Shown: positions 48,664 through 57,335, counted from the stretch's first letter. The stretch is 64,000 nt of DNA from Pseudomonas putida (GCF_002906855.1 NZ_MINI01000038.1:62001-126000); one strand, 5' to 3'. A program made the numbers and translations. The notes: generated by a model not told the origin, from the sequence alone.

Positions 48664-49953
48664 ATGCCTGAATCTCATTCACTCATCCTAGCTCTGGTTT
48701 CCTACCTTGAGCACGATGCCCTGCCTACCATCGTGCTGGACACCGACTACAACATCCTCGCGGCCAATGCGGCATATCGCCGGCAGTTCGGTCGAGACGA
48801 ACAGGCCCCTCTGGGTGAGAAATGCCATCGAGTGTCACATCACTACGCCGTCCCCTGCGATCAGGCAGGTGAGCACTGCCCGATGCGCAAGGCGTGGGAC
48901 AGCAAAGTGCCGGAGCGTGTGCTGCATATTCATCACACGCCGCGTGGCCCTGAGCATGTGGATGTCGAACTGCGGCCGATCCTCGATGAGCAGGGCAGGG
49001 TGGTGGCCTTCGTAGAGCGGCTTACCAGCATTACTCTGGCTTCCGCGCAACCTCAAGAACAAGGGCTGGTCGGGCGAGCGCCTGCTTTCAAGACCGCGTT
49101 GGCCAGCCTGCAGCGTGCGGCACCCGCGCAAATTCCTGTACTACTCCAGGGCGAATCGGGTACTGGCAAAGAACTGTTCGCCCGCGCTATTCACATGGGT
49201 AGCCCACGGGCCAATGGCCCGCTGGTCGTCGTCGACTGCACCGGCCTGACCGAGTCGCTGTTCGAGAGCGAGCTGTTCGGCTACGAGAAAGGTGCTTTCA
49301 CCGGCGCCAACCAACGCAAGATCGGCTTGGCCGAGGCTGCCCATGGCGGCACGCTGTTCCTCGACGAAATCGGCGAAGTGCCGTTGGCGATGCAAGTCAA
49401 GCTGCTGCGCCTGATCGAGTCCGGGAGCTTCCGCCCGGTTGGCAGCCTGCGCACCGTGCATTCGGATTTCCGCCTGGTTTCGGCGACCCATAAACCACTG
49501 AAGAAAATGGTGGCAGAAGGGACGTTCCGAGAAGATCTGTATTACCGCATCAGTGGCTTCCCGATCCGTCTGCCGGCTTTGCGCGAGCGCGTGGCGGATC
49601 TGCCATTGCTGGCCGAGAGCCTGCTTCAGCGCATGGCTGGCAAGCCGACGCCCAGTCTGACCGAGGAAGCGCTGAAGCAACTGACGCTGCATGCGTTCCC
49701 CGGGAACATTCGCGAGTTGCGCAACATCCTGGAGAGGGCTCGGCTGTTTGCCGATGACGGGCTGATCCGGCCTGAGCATCTGCCGGAAGAGGTTGGGCCA
49801 CAACAGGCACTCGGCATGAGCAGAGGTCGAAACGACCTAGGTGATCTGGCGCAGGCGCTGGAGCAATTCCAAGGATCACGCAGCGAGCTGGCCCGCCATC
49901 TTGGCCTGAGTGAGCGCACCTTGTATCGCCGCTTGAAAGCGCTGGGTTTGTAG
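48664..49953 (+). CDS. fisR: Sigma-54-dependent sulfide-sensing regulator, FisR-like
   Basis: 429 residues. N-terminal sensor domain with Cys54, Cys65 and Cys72, the spacing of the sulfane-sulfur-sensing cysteines of FisR; AAA+ domain with Walker [15 protein letters not shown] loop and [11 protein letters not shown]-terminal Fis-type HTH. ATG 48664 is assigned from the family N-terminus; ribosome site is weak. Divergent from the operon it should activate. Confidence 0.92.
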   Translation: MPESHSLILALVSYLEHDALPTIVLDTDYNILAANAAYRRQFGRDEQAPLGEKCHRVSHHYAVPCDQAGEHCPMRKAWDSKVPERVLHIHHTPRGPEHVDVELRPILDEQGRVVAFVERLTSITLASAQPQEQGLVGRAPAFKTALASLQRAAPAQIPVLLQGESGTGKELFARAIHMGSPRANGPLVVVDCTGLTESLFESELFGYEKGAFTGANQRKIGLAEAAHGGTLFLDEIGEVPLAMQVKLLRLIESGSFRPVGSLRTVHSDFRLVSATHKPLKKMVAEGTFREDLYYRISGFPIRLPALRERVADLPLLAESLLQRMAGKPTPSLTEEALKQLTLHAFPGNIRELRNILERARLFADDGLIRPEHLPEEVGPQQALGMSRGRNDLGDLAQALEQFQGSRSELARHLGLSERTLYRRLKALGL

Positions 49954-49957
49954 TCCG

Positions 49958-49991
49958 CTGACCTTTACCTGACCTTTACCTCTGCCCTTAC
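49958..49991. promoter_or_regulatory. 11-bp tandem repeats upstream of the rcnB-like gene
   Basis: CTGACCTTTAC twice in tandem (49958-49979) and a degraded third copy to 49991. An 11-bp period is typical of OmpR-family response-regulator operators. Confidence 0.5.
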
Positions 49992-50079
49992 ATTGTGTGG
50001 AAAAGTTTGTGGTCTGATCAGTTAACCGCACCAGGCAGACGTATTACCTGCCGGGCGTTAACAGGCAGAGGATCCGCAA

Positions 50080-50484
50080 ATGAAGAAAGCCCTAACCGTA
50101 CTCTGCGCCGCGCTTGTGCTCAGCACACCCTTGGCCAGCTTCGCTCAACCGGGCCCGGACCGCTACGACGACGGCCCATCTCATCAGGGCTACCCGTCAC
50201 ACGGTAAACCCGAGCGACATGACCGCCATGACGGCGAGCGCTACCCGGCCTACCACAACCCGAACTTCCGCCCTGAAGCGGGCATGCCGATGCCACATCA
50301 GCAGTGGCATCGAGGCTATGTGGTGGAACCGCGTTACCGCGCCGACCGCTACTGGGTAACCGACTGGCGCGCGCGCCATCTGTACGCACCACCACATGAT
50401 CATCGCTGGTTGTACGTGAACGGTGACTATGTGCTGGTGGCAATTGCCACTGGCGTGGTCGTCAACGTGCTCTCCGGTTACTGA
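50080..50484 (+). CDS. RcnB-family periplasmic protein
   Basis: 134 residues: signal peptide to about residue 22, a His/Asp/Pro-rich stretch (22-75), then the RcnB core (RYWVTDWRARHLYAPPHDHRWLYVNGDYVLVA). RcnB takes part in Ni/Co homeostasis in E. coli; other members respond to envelope stress. Preceded by 11-bp repeats and followed by a strong terminator. Confidence 0.88.
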   Translation: MKKALTVLCAALVLSTPLASFAQPGPDRYDDGPSHQGYPSHGKPERHDRHDGERYPAYHNPNFRPEAGMPMPHQQWHRGYVVEPRYRADRYWVTDWRARHLYAPPHDHRWLYVNGDYVLVAIATGVVVNVLSGY

Positions 50485-50496
50485 TTCCGACAGCCA

Positions 50497-50529
50497 CAAG
50501 AAAGCCCGCGTCAGCGGGCTTTCTTGTTT
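50497..50529 (+). terminator. Rho-independent terminator of the rcnB-like gene
   Basis: 13-bp perfect stem CAAGAAAGCCCGC/GCGGGCTTTCTTG with a GTCA loop, then TTT. Its 3' arm runs into the parS-like site. Confidence 0.85.
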
Positions 50530-50540
50530 CACGTGGAACA
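50525..50540. other. parS: parS-type site for ParB
   Basis: TGTTTCACGTGGAACA, 16 bases. Every position fits the general parS form TGTTNCACGTGNAACA; one half is like B. subtilis parS, the other like Pseudomonas parS. Intergenic, as most functional sites near the origin are. Confidence 0.85.
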
Positions 50541-50552
50541 TGGCGCCCCGAA

Positions 50553-50582
50553 TTAAAAAAAAGGCCCGCTTGAGCGGGCCTT
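50553..50582 (-). terminator. Minus-strand rho-independent terminator
   Basis: AAGGCCCGC-TTGA-GCGGGCCTT preceded on the plus strand by ten A (U tract for minus-strand RNA). The nearest minus-strand gene is over 3 kb away, so it may belong to a displaced gene or protect the rcnB/parS region. Confidence 0.75.
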
Positions 50583-51235
50583 AGTTCTTGAACGGCTGCT
50601 GCAACCCAATTGTAGGTTCACAAAATAGGTGATAGGCCAGACCCCGTGAAATTGGAATCTTCGCCATTTTTTTTGTGAAATGAAGGGGTGCTTTTCACAG
50701 AAAAGCCGAGAAATCCCTACTCACCAATCACAAAAGTTGATTGGCCTGGAAAGGGCCGTTTACGACCGACGCGTGACTTTTCGGTAAGGGATGAGGAGTA
50801 GTCGCAGCGATCCTTTAGCTCCTAGTCTGGCGACCTTGGGTTCAGAATCCGACTGGCAATGCCCGCCGTCACTACTTCAGAGGAACCAGCTTCCTCTGCT
50901 GCCAAAATTGCGGGGGCTCATGCTGGTACCCAGGCCCGACAAATGCGCAGTTGCAGCCCTCAATTGCAAGGCTATCCAAAGCGGCACGCGTGTCAATCAA
51001 GATCTGATGCATGACGATGGCCGGCCTCACGGAGGTGAAACCGGAGATTCAGAATGACTAAACCGACCCCGTAGACACCAACCTCCACGAAGGCCGCTAT
51101 CGACCCAAAGCTGTCCTTCAAGAAAGGCAGCTAACGGCGAGAAGCGGTCATTTTGTATCTACAGGTTTCGGGGCGATTCACTCGTCTGATGCTCAGGAGC
51201 ACCAGGATGGGCGTCAAGGAGGTGGTCATCTTGAG
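50583..51235. other. Region without a secure gene, left edge of the islet
   Basis: Lower GC, with a CCAATCA/TGATTGG hairpin near 50725. A possible 88-codon frame runs 50791-51057 (+) and a 46-codon frame 50872-51012 (-); neither is convincing. At 51054 an ATG with GGAG upstream opens a frame that stops after six codons, while the next frame is open from 51062 into the gene at 51236 (see findings). I see no transposase or attachment site. Confidence 0.5.
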
Positions 51236-51685
51236 GTGGACTATGCTGACCAGTTGCTCTCAAATCTAATCGTGAGGTCCTCCATGGCAAACCCCAATCT
51301 GCTGGCTCTATTCAGAGATGAAGTCCTTCTGACCGGGCCTGAAAGCTCCCTACCTAGCAACCTATCTCAGTTCTGGCTTGAGGAGCTCCAGAATCATCTG
51401 GAGAGGTATTTCGACGGTTTGAACTCGGAGTCAGATGCAGAAGAGAAGGATCTCGACATCTCCCTCCCACTCGCAGCGATCATCCACATCTTGTTCGCAA
51501 AAAATGGTGGGGAGGAGATATCCGAGAGCTCTGAAAAGCTGTACGAGTATTTCCAAGACTACCGGCTCGAACTGGCCCTTGAAGAGATCACGCGAAAGAC
51601 TCATGTGGCTGCCGAGGCTGCAACCATTGAGACCATCTTCACCAACCGAGACGTCCTGGTGGAGCAAAGCCCCCTTCTTCAATAG
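51236..51685 (+). CDS. Unrecognised acidic protein of the islet
   Basis: 149 residues from GTG 51236; ATG 51284 (133 residues, GAGG 6 bases upstream) is equally possible. Acidic, helical, with no signal peptide or known motif (SQFWLEELQNHLERYFDGL, LPLAAIIHILFAKNGG). The frame is open to 51062 without a start, so the gene may be truncated at its 5' end. 51 bases upstream of the nuclease-like gene and probably its operon partner. Confidence 0.55.
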   Translation: MDYADQLLSNLIVRSSMANPNLLALFRDEVLLTGPESSLPSNLSQFWLEELQNHLERYFDGLNSESDAEEKDLDISLPLAAIIHILFAKNGGEEISESSEKLYEYFQDYRLELALEEITRKTHVAAEAATIETIFTNRDVLVEQSPLLQ

Positions 51686-51736
51686 GTACCTCCACCGATG
51701 CCATCGCCGGCGGGCACGCTCCGAGGCATTGATGGA

Positions 51737-53164
51737 ATGCATTTTGACGACTGCCGAGATCAGCGAATGAAAGAAATTGCTGCGCCGATGTTCGATCTAA
51801 TCGCTTTGTCGCTTCCACGAGGGTTGGGGTTTGGGGACAGCCCGCCAGTAGGGGCATGGCTTAGTGAGGACGGAATTTCTTGTGCCGCTCTAACCCGAAA
51901 TATCAATTCCGGCAGCTTCGGAATTGTCACCTTGCGGCGTCGTGTCGATAGCGTGTGGGTGCTCCTCAGCCATGGTGAGTGCACCACTGGCGAGTCCGAA
52001 GCCCGCGCCTCAATCAGCCATTTTCTCTATACCCAAGCCCATCCGCTTCCACTCCCTTCAGGTGAACGACGACGTGCTCCTCTAAGCAGAATGGGTAAGC
52101 GCACACCAAGCGTGGTGTTCAAATCACTATTTGATCCAAGCCGCCGTATTGGGGCGTGGGCGCTGAATCAACTGTATCTCGCACTGCCATCCCCAGACAG
52201 AAATTGGGTTCCCGATTGCCAGACTGAGAATTTTCACACCCGCCTCTGGGAAGCCCACCTATTAGCGATTTTTCGTGAACAGGGACTCTTGGTCACCCAG
52301 CCTAAAGAATCACCCGATTTTCACATCGAGAATAGGCTGGGAGATGAGGCCTGGGTTGAAGCAGTGACAGCCAACCCGGAAGAGCGGTATGAGCATTTTG
52401 GCGCCTCGCCGGTCCCCCCACCCGCTGACCGACATGAGCGTTTCTTAGGAGCGGCTGCAGAAAGGTTTGCGAGGACCATCCAAAACAAATTGGACAAGCG
52501 TTACGAATCCCTACCGCACGTGGAGGGTAAGCCGCTCATTCTGGCCTTAGCCGATTTCCATGCGCCCAGTTCAATGCTGTGGAGCAGGGAGTCGCTCATC
52601 AGCTATCTCTATGGCTTTGCAGTTCACTCATCTGCGCATCGTGGTACGCACCTGATAACTGTGGAGGAAGAGACATCTCTGCTATCAGGGCGCCCCAACG
52701 GCCTATTTACGCTAATGGAAAATGCCCATCTTTCAGCGGTCATTTTCACCAATGCCTGCACAGTGCCAAAGCTCAGCCGAGTGCCGATCTCAGGTGGAGC
52801 TCATCTAGACGGGTACCGATACTTGCGGTTTGGTGAGTTTTTCGACCGTTCTCCGGGAGCATCACGAGGTATCCCATTTCTGTTGGATGTAGCGTCCAGC
52901 GACTACGGTCAGCTCTGGCCGCAATATGGCTACGAGCCGTGGTCTGCTGAAGTGGAGGTATTCCATAACCCTATGGCACTATACCCGGTGCCTAATGAGT
53001 TGATACCAGAAGTCACCCACTGGAGAGAAGTAAACGGAAGAGTCGAGTGCGAATCTTTCTTTGATGTATCCATACTCCGATCCAGAACACTCGTCCTCAG
53101 TGCAAACGCTAAGGTTCCGTCACTCGATGAGTTGCTGACAGCAGCCAGTCCTCCAGAGCTCTGA
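51737..53164 (+). CDS. PD-(D/E)XK nuclease-like protein, uncharacterised
   Basis: 475 residues from ATG 51737; starts at 51698 and 51767 are possible. Residues 172-210 read RLWEAHLLAIFREQG ... SPDF ... WVEAVTAN: Glu172, Asp194 and Glu208 fit the E-PD-E skeleton of PD-(D/E)XK folds, but the usual Lys is Val210/Ala209, so catalysis is uncertain. The N-terminal third is a separate domain (GDSPPVGAWLSEDGISCAAL), the C-terminal half unassigned. Base composition is lower in GC than the core. A defence or restriction-like role is a guess from context. Confidence 0.7.
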   Translation: MHFDDCRDQRMKEIAAPMFDLIALSLPRGLGFGDSPPVGAWLSEDGISCAALTRNINSGSFGIVTLRRRVDSVWVLLSHGECTTGESEARASISHFLYTQAHPLPLPSGERRRAPLSRMGKRTPSVVFKSLFDPSRRIGAWALNQLYLALPSPDRNWVPDCQTENFHTRLWEAHLLAIFREQGLLVTQPKESPDFHIENRLGDEAWVEAVTANPEERYEHFGASPVPPPADRHERFLGAAAERFARTIQNKLDKRYESLPHVEGKPLILALADFHAPSSMLWSRESLISYLYGFAVHSSAHRGTHLITVEEETSLLSGRPNGLFTLMENAHLSAVIFTNACTVPKLSRVPISGGAHLDGYRYLRFGEFFDRSPGASRGIPFLLDVASSDYGQLWPQYGYEPWSAEVEVFHNPMALYPVPNELIPEVTHWREVNGRVECESFFDVSILRSRTLVLSANAKVPSLDELLTAASPPEL

Positions 53165-53353
53165 CGGCGGCGGGGTGGCCGCATCGTTGCCACGCAGGTA
53201 GATGAGAATTTCTCAGCAAGCTACCCAGCCAGGGGAAGGACATGAGATCCCCTGCGCAATTCAGGACCGTTGAAGCGTCACCTCTCTTCGGGTAAAAGCA
53301 TGACCGTCATACAACGCTACAACAGCGTCATACCCGAGAGCATAGGAAGAAAA

Positions 53354-53881
53354 ATGTCGATCCAAGGACTAAAACGATACTTTGGAAACAAGATTCACGC
53401 AGTGATAATGATGGCCCCGCTTAAGCGGGAAATGATACGCCTCGGCATATGCACCCTTATGGCGATTATTCTGAATATCATCTTGTATACCGGCGTTGAA
53501 GTAGACGGCACCATCAAGCCGTGGGCAGAAACCCCGATAAAACTGTTTGCATCGTCGATGTTATTCGCCTTCATGATCAAGGCTTTTCTGCCAGTTCTCG
53601 GCTGGACGATACTGAAAGCAATGCTGTTGAGTGCGAACAATGCCTTCAGCGGCATACTGAGTTTTTTGGGCAATCAGTTCACAGGCGTCATGTACTGTAC
53701 CGGAATTATTATGGGTTCTATCACGATTAAATTGTATATGGTTTCCGGGGTTTTAGACTCTGAGTTTGCTTATCTGTCCGCAATCGTATTTGCTTCCGGG
53801 GTTTTATATTTCTATGTGCTGCAATGCGCCATTCAAAAAACAATGAGTCCGGCCCTGCGTACACCAGCAGTACCGCGTTAA
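53354..53881 (+). CDS. Unrecognised inner-membrane protein
   Basis: 175 residues with about five hydrophobic helices (LGICTLMAIILNIILYT, LFASSMLFAFMIKAFL, FTGVMYCTGIIMGSITI and others). AT-rich compared with the core. ATG 53354 follows AGGAAG at good spacing; an upstream ATG at 53300 lacks one. 190 bases after the nuclease-like gene. No family recognised. Confidence 0.7.
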   Translation: MSIQGLKRYFGNKIHAVIMMAPLKREMIRLGICTLMAIILNIILYTGVEVDGTIKPWAETPIKLFASSMLFAFMIKAFLPVLGWTILKAMLLSANNAFSGILSFLGNQFTGVMYCTGIIMGSITIKLYMVSGVLDSEFAYLSAIVFASGVLYFYVLQCAIQKTMSPALRTPAVPR

Positions 53882-53982
53882 ACCACTAGGCTGTGACTAT
53901 TCATCTCTGGTGCTCAGTAGGCGCTCGCTCTGCTGAACCCTCACCCATACACAACCATTAATGGACTGGCCCGCCTTCGACT

Positions 53983-54306
53983 TTATGAAGAAGGCGAGCG
54001 AGCACGTGACTGATTGCGCATGTATTCCGAGATGAGACTTTCGAAATTGATGTCCGCCTCCTCAACGAGAATATTGACGTGACAGTACAGCTCTTCAGGA
54101 CCTCTGAGATAATTGAAAATCCTTGATCTAACGATGCCGCAAACCCCTTCTTTGACCGCCGTAGAGGGGAGGTTGATAACATCGCCAACGCACGGGATAA
54201 GAGCTAGGCCATGGTCGCTGTTGAAGACAATGTCAGCTGGACAGGCATCAATGCTGGCATCGGATTGTCCTTGCGAAACCTGCTGATAATCAATGCTATA
54301 CCTCAT
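53983..54306 (-). CDS. Conserved hypothetical protein
   Basis: 107 residues, soluble. Pattern ALIPCVGDVINLPS ... GIVRSRIFNYLRGPEELYCHVNILVEE looks like a small Pseudomonas family I know only as hypothetical, probably a beta-barrel fold. TAGG lies 6 bases before ATG 54306. Follows czcR on the same strand after 117 bases, so it could be cotranscribed. Confidence 0.65.
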   Translation of the reverse strand: MRYSIDYQQVSQGQSDASIDACPADIVFNSDHGLALIPCVGDVINLPSTAVKEGVCGIVRSRIFNYLRGPEELYCHVNILVEEADINFESLISEYMRNQSRARSPSS

Positions 54307-54423
54307 GTACAGCCTACCTCATTTGTTGAGTGAGGAATCAGCGCCGCGGATCGTAAACAGAAACCTCAAGTTCGCAAGCGACGGGAGCATGTAGCGGATT
54401 TTCGGTACTAGAGAGCTTGGCAA

Positions 54424-55098
54424 CTATCGTTTTTCAAGCACATACCCTACGCCCCGAAGCGTATGTATCAGTTTGGTCTCGAAAGGGTCATCTATCTTGG
54501 CTCTGAGTCTTCGAATCGACACCTCTACAACGTTTGTGTCGCAGTCAAAATTCATATCCCAAACCTGCGAAATAATTTGGGTGCGGCTCAGCACCACACC
54601 GGTATTACGCATCAGGTAATGCAGTAACGCGAATTCTTTCGTGGTCAGGTCAATGCGCTGACCGTCCCTGAATGCCCTGTGCCGGCTCTGATCAAGCTCC
54701 AGGTCAGCGACGCGAATGACCTCTACGGATGCAGGGTGATCTGACCTGCGCATCAAGGCGCGAACCCGGGCCAGCAGCTCAGGGAACTCAAATGGCTTGA
54801 TCAGGTAGTCATCTGCTCCGTTCTCCAGCCCCCGGACCTTATCCGCCAGCCGGCTTCTCGCCGTCAGCATCATGATACGGGAAGGGCAGTTTTTACGACG
54901 CAACAACTCAAGGACCTGCCAACCGTCCATCTCTGGCAGATTTATATCCAGGATAATCAGCTCATATTCGTGCTGCTTAGCCAAGAATAATCCATCTGAC
55001 CCGGTGTGGACGCAATCTACGACATAGCCACATTCCGTCAGACCTTGACGCACATACTCCGCAGTTTTTACTTCATCCTCAATTACCAGAATTCGCAT
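54424..55098 (-). CDS. czcR: CzcR/CopR-type OmpR-family response regulator
   Basis: 224 residues. Receiver with Asp8, phosphoacceptor Asp51 (ILDINLPEMDGW), Thr79 and Lys101; C-terminal winged-helix DNA-binding domain (TTKEFALLHYLMRNTG, RRLRAKIDDPF). Closest to heavy-metal regulators CzcR/CopR/IrlR. No histidine kinase gene adjoins it. ATG 55098 is the canonical start; ribosome site weak. A GTAAT-N6-GTAAT repeat lies about 110 bases upstream. Confidence 0.9.
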   Translation of the reverse strand: MRILVIEDEVKTAEYVRQGLTECGYVVDCVHTGSDGLFLAKQHEYELIILDINLPEMDGWQVLELLRRKNCPSRIMMLTARSRLADKVRGLENGADDYLIKPFEFPELLARVRALMRRSDHPASVEVIRVADLELDQSRHRAFRDGQRIDLTTKEFALLHYLMRNTGVVLSRTQIISQVWDMNFDCDTNVVEVSIRRLRAKIDDPFETKLIHTLRGVGYVLEKR

Positions 55099-55203
55099 GG
55101 GATTTTGTCTCGATATCACTGAGCAATTAACCGCGCACGCGCGCCGGCATTATTGAAAGGGATGGTAAATCAAAATGAGCGTGCCGGGGCTCAAATGACG
55201 GAT

Positions 55204-55221
55204 TTGTAATTTCTAGGTAAT
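55204..55221. promoter_or_regulatory. Putative CzcR box between czcR and the 49-residue gene
   Basis: TTGTAATTTCTAGGTAAT: direct repeat GTAAT-N6-GTAAT (11-bp period) and similarity to the boxes near porin/czcC and the DUF2790 gene. Confidence 0.55.
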
Positions 55222-55304
55222 ACAGTTGATAGTCTGGCGGTATATCTTGTCGCGGTTTGGGTTTGACAGTTGCGGGCCCTCTCTCCAGCAGGTGATTTGA
55301 CCTT

Positions 55305-55454
55305 ATGAAGTATTGGGTTATTTTCTTCTTTGTGCTGGCTTCGTTCCGCTCAGATGACGGCGAGGTCGCTCACATTGAAGAGACTGGTCATTGGTGTAGT
55401 CATGAACTTCACCGGCATGCGATGCGTACAATCGAACGCCTACTTGAATTTTAG
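55305..55454 (+). CDS. Small His-rich secreted or membrane protein
   Basis: 49 codons from ATG 55305 to TAG 55452, with AGGTGA 8 bases upstream. N-terminus MKYWVIFFFVLASF is a hydrophobic signal or anchor; the rest carries His23, His29, Cys31, His33, His36 and His38 (GHWCSHELHRHAM), a likely metal-binding cluster. Divergent from czcR, with the putative CzcR box between. Not a family I know; a metal chaperone, sensor or small regulator of the Czc system is possible. Confidence 0.65.
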   Translation: MKYWVIFFFVLASFRSDDGEVAHIEETGHWCSHELHRHAMRTIERLLEF

Positions 55455-55456
55455 GC

Positions 55457-55481
55457 AAAAAAAAGGCGCCCAATGGGCGCC
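55457..55481 (-). terminator. Rho-independent terminator after the porin gene
   Basis: GGCGCCC-AAT-GGGCGCC with eight A on its plus-strand left side, i.e. a U tract for minus-strand RNA. 107 bases after the porin stop and 2 bases after the small His-rich gene. Confidence 0.85.
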
Positions 55482-55587
55482 AAATATCCACCTTTTACCA
55501 AAGGAGCACTTAAGCCACTCAAGGTGAATGCGTAATGCTCGTTTTACTAACAGGACCCGCCAATGGATAACTGGCCCAGTTAGCGAA

Positions 55588-56931
55588 TTACAGAATCGAA
55601 AGCGGGTACTCGATGATTACACGAGTTTCATCCAGATCCGATTCGAAAGCAGTGGCACGCGTGGTTGCCTGGCGCAACCGGAAGGACAGATCTTTTGCCG
55701 GACCGGTTTGGACAACGTATTTGACTTCGACGTCACGCTCCCAACGCTTCTGATTGTCGAGCGGGTTGCCGTTGTCGTCGGTGCGCATGTAGAACTGGTT
55801 AGCGTTCGAGTAATCCGCACCCGAGCCTCTGGCGTAGCGCGTCATGAACGTCAGGCCTGGAATGCCGTAGCTGGTGAAGTTCAGGTCATAGCGCAGCATC
55901 CAGGAACGCTCTTTCGGCGAGTTGAAGTCGCTGTACTGGATGGAGTTGTCGACGAAAATCGAGTCCGACTGACGCAGGTAGTCGAAATCGTCGTCGCCGT
56001 TGTTGCGCTGATGCGACAGGGCCAGGGTGTGGGCACCGTAACGCACACCGACCTTGGCACTCCAGATGTTGTTGTCGAATTCACCCAGGCGCTTCTTACC
56101 TTCATCTACGGCTTTGTAGTAGTTGAAGCCACCGATCAGCGCCAGATCGTCGCTCAGCGGGTAAACCACGCTTGTGCCGGCGTAGTACTGATTCCAGACG
56201 TCTTTCAGCTGGCTGGCGTAGACGCTCACAGTCCAGTTGTCGTTGATCGAGTAGTCACCGCCACCGTAACCGATCCATGGCGAGTTGACCGGGCCGCCGT
56301 AGAACGTCACGAAGTTGTCGTTCAGGTTGCTTGAGACCGGCTGGCTCATCGCATGCAGACGACCACCCTGGAGGGTAAGGCCCTGGATGCTGGTGTTCTC
56401 AACGGTCACACCGCGGAAACTCTCTGGCAGCAGGCGAGAGTCACCCGATGCGACGACCGGGGTCGATGGGAAGACATCACCCACTTTCACGATGGTATCG
56501 AACAAGCGGACTTTGGCTGCGCCGCCGACCTTGGTGTATTCGTCGCGAGCTTCACCCTTGTTATCAACGGGCAGCACGTCGAAGGAGCTACGGCCGCCGT
56601 TGCGCCCATCACCGGTGTCGAGCTTGAGGCCGATCATGGCAAAGGCATCAACGCCAAAGCCAACGGTACCTTGGGTAAACCCGGAGTTGAATTTGCTGAT
56701 GATCGCGTGCGCCCAGGCTTCGGAGTAGCCGTTCGTATTGCCCTTGCCACTGTTGTAAGTGGGGGCGGTGCTGTCGCGGTTATCACGGTTGAAGTAGAAG
56801 TTACGGTTCAACACTGTAAGGCTGCTGCCTTCAATGAAGCCTTCTGGCTTGTCTTCAGCTTGTGCCGAAATAGCATAGCTTCCAGACAGCGCAGAAACTG
56901 CCGCCAAATACAGTGGTACTTTGATTTTCAT
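55588..56931 (-). CDS. OprD-family outer-membrane porin
   Basis: 447 residues: signal peptide to about 25 (AISAQAED), then an 18-stranded OprD-type barrel (FIEGSSLTVLNRNFYFNRD; SWMLRYDLNFTSYGIPGLTFMTRY), ending YPLSIL. Substrate not readable. Adjacent czc genes and the shared promoter box suggest metal regulation, as for OprD under CzcR in P. aeruginosa. ATG 56931 follows AGGAG. Confidence 0.93.
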   Translation of the reverse strand: MKIKVPLYLAAVSALSGSYAISAQAEDKPEGFIEGSSLTVLNRNFYFNRDNRDSTAPTYNSGKGNTNGYSEAWAHAIISKFNSGFTQGTVGFGVDAFAMIGLKLDTGDGRNGGRSSFDVLPVDNKGEARDEYTKVGGAAKVRLFDTIVKVGDVFPSTPVVASGDSRLLPESFRGVTVENTSIQGLTLQGGRLHAMSQPVSSNLNDNFVTFYGGPVNSPWIGYGGGDYSINDNWTVSVYASQLKDVWNQYYAGTSVVYPLSDDLALIGGFNYYKAVDEGKKRLGEFDNNIWSAKVGVRYGAHTLALSHQRNNGDDDFDYLRQSDSIFVDNSIQYSDFNSPKERSWMLRYDLNFTSYGIPGLTFMTRYARGSGADYSNANQFYMRTDDNGNPLDNQKRWERDVEVKYVVQTGPAKDLSFRLRQATTRATAFESDLDETRVIIEYPLSIL

Positions 56932-57335
56932 CCGATGCTCCTTTGATTCACGGCAGTTTTTATTATGTTTACCGGCGCGGGTGTCGTTAGTTGTTCTGAC
57001 CCGGCGGCGCGCCTAGCGTAGCGCGAGCTCATATTTGCAGGCCGAAGATAACGGGAGGGTGATAGGACAATTACAATTTCGTCATCTACCTGTTATTCGG
57101 CACCTTCGCACCGCGTGTTTGCCATCTCTGTTGCTTGTATCGAAATCATCGTGTCGGGTTGGGTTTCCCAGTATTTACGGGCATTACAAAGCTTTCTTAC
57201 GAAATTGTAATTTTCTAGCCACCCCTCTGATAGCTACCGCTCATTAGAGTGCCATCACCTAATCAAGTGGGGCTTGGCAGCTGTTTCGGCGTTCTCGCCA
57301 AGCTTTATCGAAGTTTGTGCACGAGGACCATCAAA
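56932..57335. promoter_or_regulatory. porin-czcC divergent control region with two CzcR-type boxes
   Basis: 404 bases, no gene. ATTACAATTTCGT at 57070-57082 recurs inverted as ACGAAATTGTAAT at 57199-57211, one nearer the porin, one nearer czcC. Both resemble the boxes at 55204 and 63191. Confidence 0.6.

Noticed and set aside
50872..51012. 46-codon minus-strand frame (starts MHQILIDTRAALD)
   Set aside because: Protein-like to the eye and GC-rich at third positions, but no clear ribosome site, no known homologue and it overlaps another weak frame; possibly a gene remnant.
50791..51057. 88-codon plus-strand frame whose stop overlaps ATG 51054
   Set aside because: The ATGA overlap is suggestive, but codon use is flat and the sequence has no protein features; kept only in the region note.
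55528..56946. Plus-strand frames opposite the porin
   Set aside because: Shadows of the OprD-type gene.
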